A stretch of 6,589 nucleotides of DNA, taken from Flavobacterium psychrophilum (lineage in GTDB: Bacteria; Bacteroidota; Bacteroidia; Flavobacteriales; Flavobacteriaceae). Location of the stretch: positions 1 to 6,589 of the forward strand of contig DYPB01000106.1 of assembly GCA_020720185.1 (NCBI GenBank), given 5' to 3'. The notes below the pieces were generated by a model that was given only the letters and a program-made list of their open reading frames with translations, did not search any database and had not been told where the DNA came from. This document shows positions 5,219 through 6,589 of the stretch, one piece after another (position 1 is the stretch's first letter; each line of letters begins with the position of its first letter). Position numbers and translations under genes: made by a program.

Positions 5219-5623
5219 ATGAAAAATTTAATTTTTATTTCATTTTTGATGCTTGCCATGATATTTTCTGCACAGGCACAAAACAAAACAATTACAGTAA
5301 ACGGTAAAGTTCTACAAGTAGATGAGAATGGTTTTCTTCTAAACAGAGCTGATTGGAACAAAGATGTAGCAGATTATATAGCTAAATCTATGGACGTAGA
5401 AATGACAGACGCACATTGGGAAATTGTTGATTTCGTGCGTGAATATTACGACGAATATAAAATATCCCCTTCGCTTAGGATACTTGTAAAAGCCGTTAGA
5501 AAAAAGTTAGGTCCTGATAAAGGTAATAATAAATACCTTTATGAACTCTTTCCAATGGGACCAGACTGTATGGCGCATAAAATCGCAGGTAATCCAATGC
5601 CAACTGAGTCCATTTGCGATTAA
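5219..5623 (+). CDS. DsrC/TusE-family sulfur-carrier-like protein with a signal peptide
   Basis: Residues 24-134 are a full-length DsrC/TusE/DsvC domain: GKVLQVDENGFLLNRADWN (29-47), HWEIVDFVREYYDEY (66-80), SPSLRILVKAV (83-93), KGNNKYLYELFPMGP (101-115) and KIAG-P-PT (121-129). In this family a C-terminal arm cysteine carries sulfur, either in dissimilatory sulfur metabolism (DsrC) or in tRNA 2-thiolation (TusE); both roles are cytoplasmic. Here residues 1-20 form a clear Sec signal peptide (hydrophobic core, cleavage AQA|Q), directly joined to the domain. No start codon between them would give a cytoplasmic form. Cys133 is penultimate, as in the family, but the arm is two residues longer than the usual PTGC-x ending. 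The second DsrC cysteine position is His120, and a cysteine lies at 117 instead. No dsr or tus partner genes are in the window. The family call is secure; location and function are inference. Confidence 0.88.
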   Translation: MKNLIFISFLMLAMIFSAQAQNKTITVNGKVLQVDENGFLLNRADWNKDVADYIAKSMDVEMTDAHWEIVDFVREYYDEYKISPSLRILVKAVRKKLGPDKGNNKYLYELFPMGPDCMAHKIAGNPMPTESICD

Positions 5624-5662
5624 TTTAACACTGCTGGAATATAATTGATTTAAGTTTGGTCT

Positions 5663-5724
5663 CGTTAGTGGCTATTATCGTTAAAATGCCACCGCCTAAT
5701 CTGAAGTGCGATAACGGTAGGAAA
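5663..5724 (+). repeat. Cassette leader repeat, copy 2
   Basis: This is the second copy of the 62-bp block at 5137-5198, offset by exactly 526 bp. It again starts at CGTTAGTGGC and ends 20 nt before an ATG (5745). Unlike copy 1 it is not preceded by a recognisable hairpin: the 40 bases between the stop at 5623 and this copy contain only a lone TAAC (5626-5629). The CGTTA/TAACG pairing is kept, but the outermost C-G pair of copy 1 is lost. Confidence 0.8.
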
Positions 5725-5744
5725 TAATTTAAATTTTTAATAAA

Positions 5745-6488
5745 ATGAAAAAGATGATGTTTTTATTTGCTGGATTAGTTTTAATAATTAACCTAGTTTT
5801 TGGACAAGAAAACGTGACTCCAAGTAAAATTGTTTTAAAGGCGGGCAATGGTAAGTATGTTAAAGTTCTTTGGGACGTTAAAGGCAATTTTATAAGCATG
5901 AAAGCAGATGTAAGTGAAGCAAAAAATGCTTCTGTTTTTATATATTATCAATATGAAAGAGTTACGAATTGGGAAAACGAGATAAAACTGGTTGATTATA
6001 AAACAAGAAAAACTTTAAAATTTTATTATTCTGGACAATTAACTTTTGTTGATGATCCTAATTCTGATGTTTATTATCGTAAATTGGGCGATAACTCATT
6101 AGAAATTCATAATAAACAAAAAGCAATGATATTTTGTCAGAAAGATGGTAATATTGGTGCTGGTTATGATGGGCAAGAACCTCCAGCAGGTGCAACAACA
6201 GGATTTTTTGCTGAAAATGCACCTAAGCCAATTTATGAATACGTCGAAATAAATGCAAATGAAATTAAAGAGTATTCTGGAACCTACGTTAATGAATCTA
6301 AAGATAAATTAACAATTAAATTTGCGGATAATAAACTCTTTCTTGGTAGGGATGAACATTCAATACAATTTCTTCGGACTAAAAATGGTGATTATGTAAA
6401 TACGGATTATGATTTAAATATAAAGTTTAATAAGAACTCAATGACACTTGAAGCAGGAATTGATGCCGACACTTATATAAAGGAATAA
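5745..6488 (+). CDS. Secreted protein, beta-trefoil (fascin-like) N-terminal region plus beta-rich C-terminal module
   Basis: The signal peptide spans residues 1-20 (cleavage VFG|Q). Residues about 27-155 contain KIVLKAGNGKYVKVLWDVKG (28-47), matching the 'V-LKA-NGKYV----G' motif of fascin-like and other beta-trefoil repeats, followed by further short strands; only the first repeat is clear. A Gly/Pro/Ala-rich linker (about 142-160) precedes a C-terminal module, about 168-247, whose sequence IKEYSGTYVNESKDKLTIKFADNKLFL resembles the small beta domain (DUF3471-like) found at the C-terminus of many beta-lactamase-family proteins. No catalytic motif is visible. Carbohydrate or protein binding outside the cytoplasm is a guess from the fold. 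The ATG lies 20 nt behind the second leader repeat, and the gene probably shares a cassette with the DsrC-like gene, since matching boundary cores lie at 5138 and 6532. Confidence 0.75.
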   Translation: MKKMMFLFAGLVLIINLVFGQENVTPSKIVLKAGNGKYVKVLWDVKGNFISMKADVSEAKNASVFIYYQYERVTNWENEIKLVDYKTRKTLKFYYSGQLTFVDDPNSDVYYRKLGDNSLEIHNKQKAMIFCQKDGNIGAGYDGQEPPAGATTGFFAENAPKPIYEYVEINANEIKEYSGTYVNESKDKLTIKFADNKLFLGRDEHSIQFLRTKNGDYVNTDYDLNIKFNKNSMTLEAGIDADTYIKE

Positions 6489-6529
6489 ATTTGCCTAATC
6501 AAGTAGACTACGAAACCAATTACAAGAAA

Positions 6530-6589
6530 AACCACTAACATACAATATGCGATAATTGCGGGCTTTTGTGGTAGGTTGAAACATTGTGC
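6530..6589 (+). repeat. Left half of an attC-like hairpin repeat (truncated by window edge)
   Basis: CCACTAAC (6532-6539) is the reverse complement of GTTAGTGG at 5138-5145 and also of the copy at 5664-5671. An arm-like segment follows, ending in GCGGG (6558-6562), then 13 nt, then TTGAAACATTGTGC (6576-6589). GCGGG, 13 nt and TTGAWAC have the same spacing in the repeats at 3862-4022 and 5010-5147. The right arm is outside the window. Confidence 0.65.

Noticed and set aside
5219..5623. Ordinary cytoplasmic TusE/DsrC with a mis-called start
   Set aside because: The only Met codons between the start and the domain lie inside the hydrophobic segment (residues 11 and 14), and the next (Met58) would delete the first half of the domain. 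The signal peptide is therefore part of the gene.
51..6539. A classical (intI-type) integron with standard attC sites
   Set aside because: The cores GTTAGTG and GTTACCT do not fit GTTRRRY, no integrase or attI is present, and one block carries four genes. The similarity is in architecture and in boundary matching, so only an integron-like system is proposed.

Overview
The window looks like an accessory segment of a Bacteroidota chromosome. Evidence for the phylum: low G+C by eye, no Shine-Dalgarno sequences before most genes, 'A-x-A|Q'-type signal peptides, a gliding-motility-associated (CHU_C, type IX secretion) C-terminal domain, a PKD domain, a FISUMP-like lipoprotein with a CQKE lipoprotein-export-like motif, and one perfect match to the Bacteroidota -7 promoter element. 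Seven genes are supported, all on the + strand. All seven start with a Sec signal peptide or lipobox, so the whole cargo is predicted to be exported.

Layout. 1-60: right half of a structured intergenic repeat. 61-376: AT-rich leader with a hairpin, a possible pseudoknot and a stray Shine-Dalgarno sequence, but no gene. 377-1261: FISUMP-like lipoprotein, followed by a terminator-like hairpin (1270-1310). 1324-3849: a tightly overlapping three-gene operon encoding a split T9SS-type adhesin (SdiA-like beta-propeller region plus PKD; two Ig-like domains; one Ig-like domain plus CHU_C domain). 3862-4022: long hairpin repeat. 4028-5005: lipoprotein with a beta-barrel-like C-terminus. 5010-5147: second long hairpin repeat. 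5219-5623: a DsrC/TusE-family protein with a signal peptide. 5745-6488: secreted beta-trefoil-like protein. The last two genes sit behind near-identical 62-bp leaders. 6530-6589: left half of a further hairpin repeat cut by the window edge.

The main observation is that the hairpin repeats behave like recombination sites of an integron-like gene-cassette array. Each hairpin is internally complementary up to a GTTA/TAAC pair. Beyond that pair the arms stop matching each other and instead match the repeat at the far end of the neighbouring gene block: GTTAGTGGTA at 51 with TACCGCTAAC at 3862, GTTACCTGCC at 4013 with GGCAGGTAAC at 5010, GTTAGTGG at 5138 with CCACTAAC at 6532. This is the signature left by cassettes that circularise and insert at G^TTA. 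The hairpins also share loop architecture, with GCGGG, 13 nt and then TTGAWAC in all three visible left halves. The cores do not fit the classical integron GTTRRRY consensus and no integrase is in the window.

The second notable item is the DsrC/TusE homologue. It is normally a cytoplasmic sulfur-trafficking protein, but here the complete domain follows directly after a signal peptide, with its cysteines in altered positions. The genes have no obvious joint pathway; what they share is export and the cassette-like boundaries.
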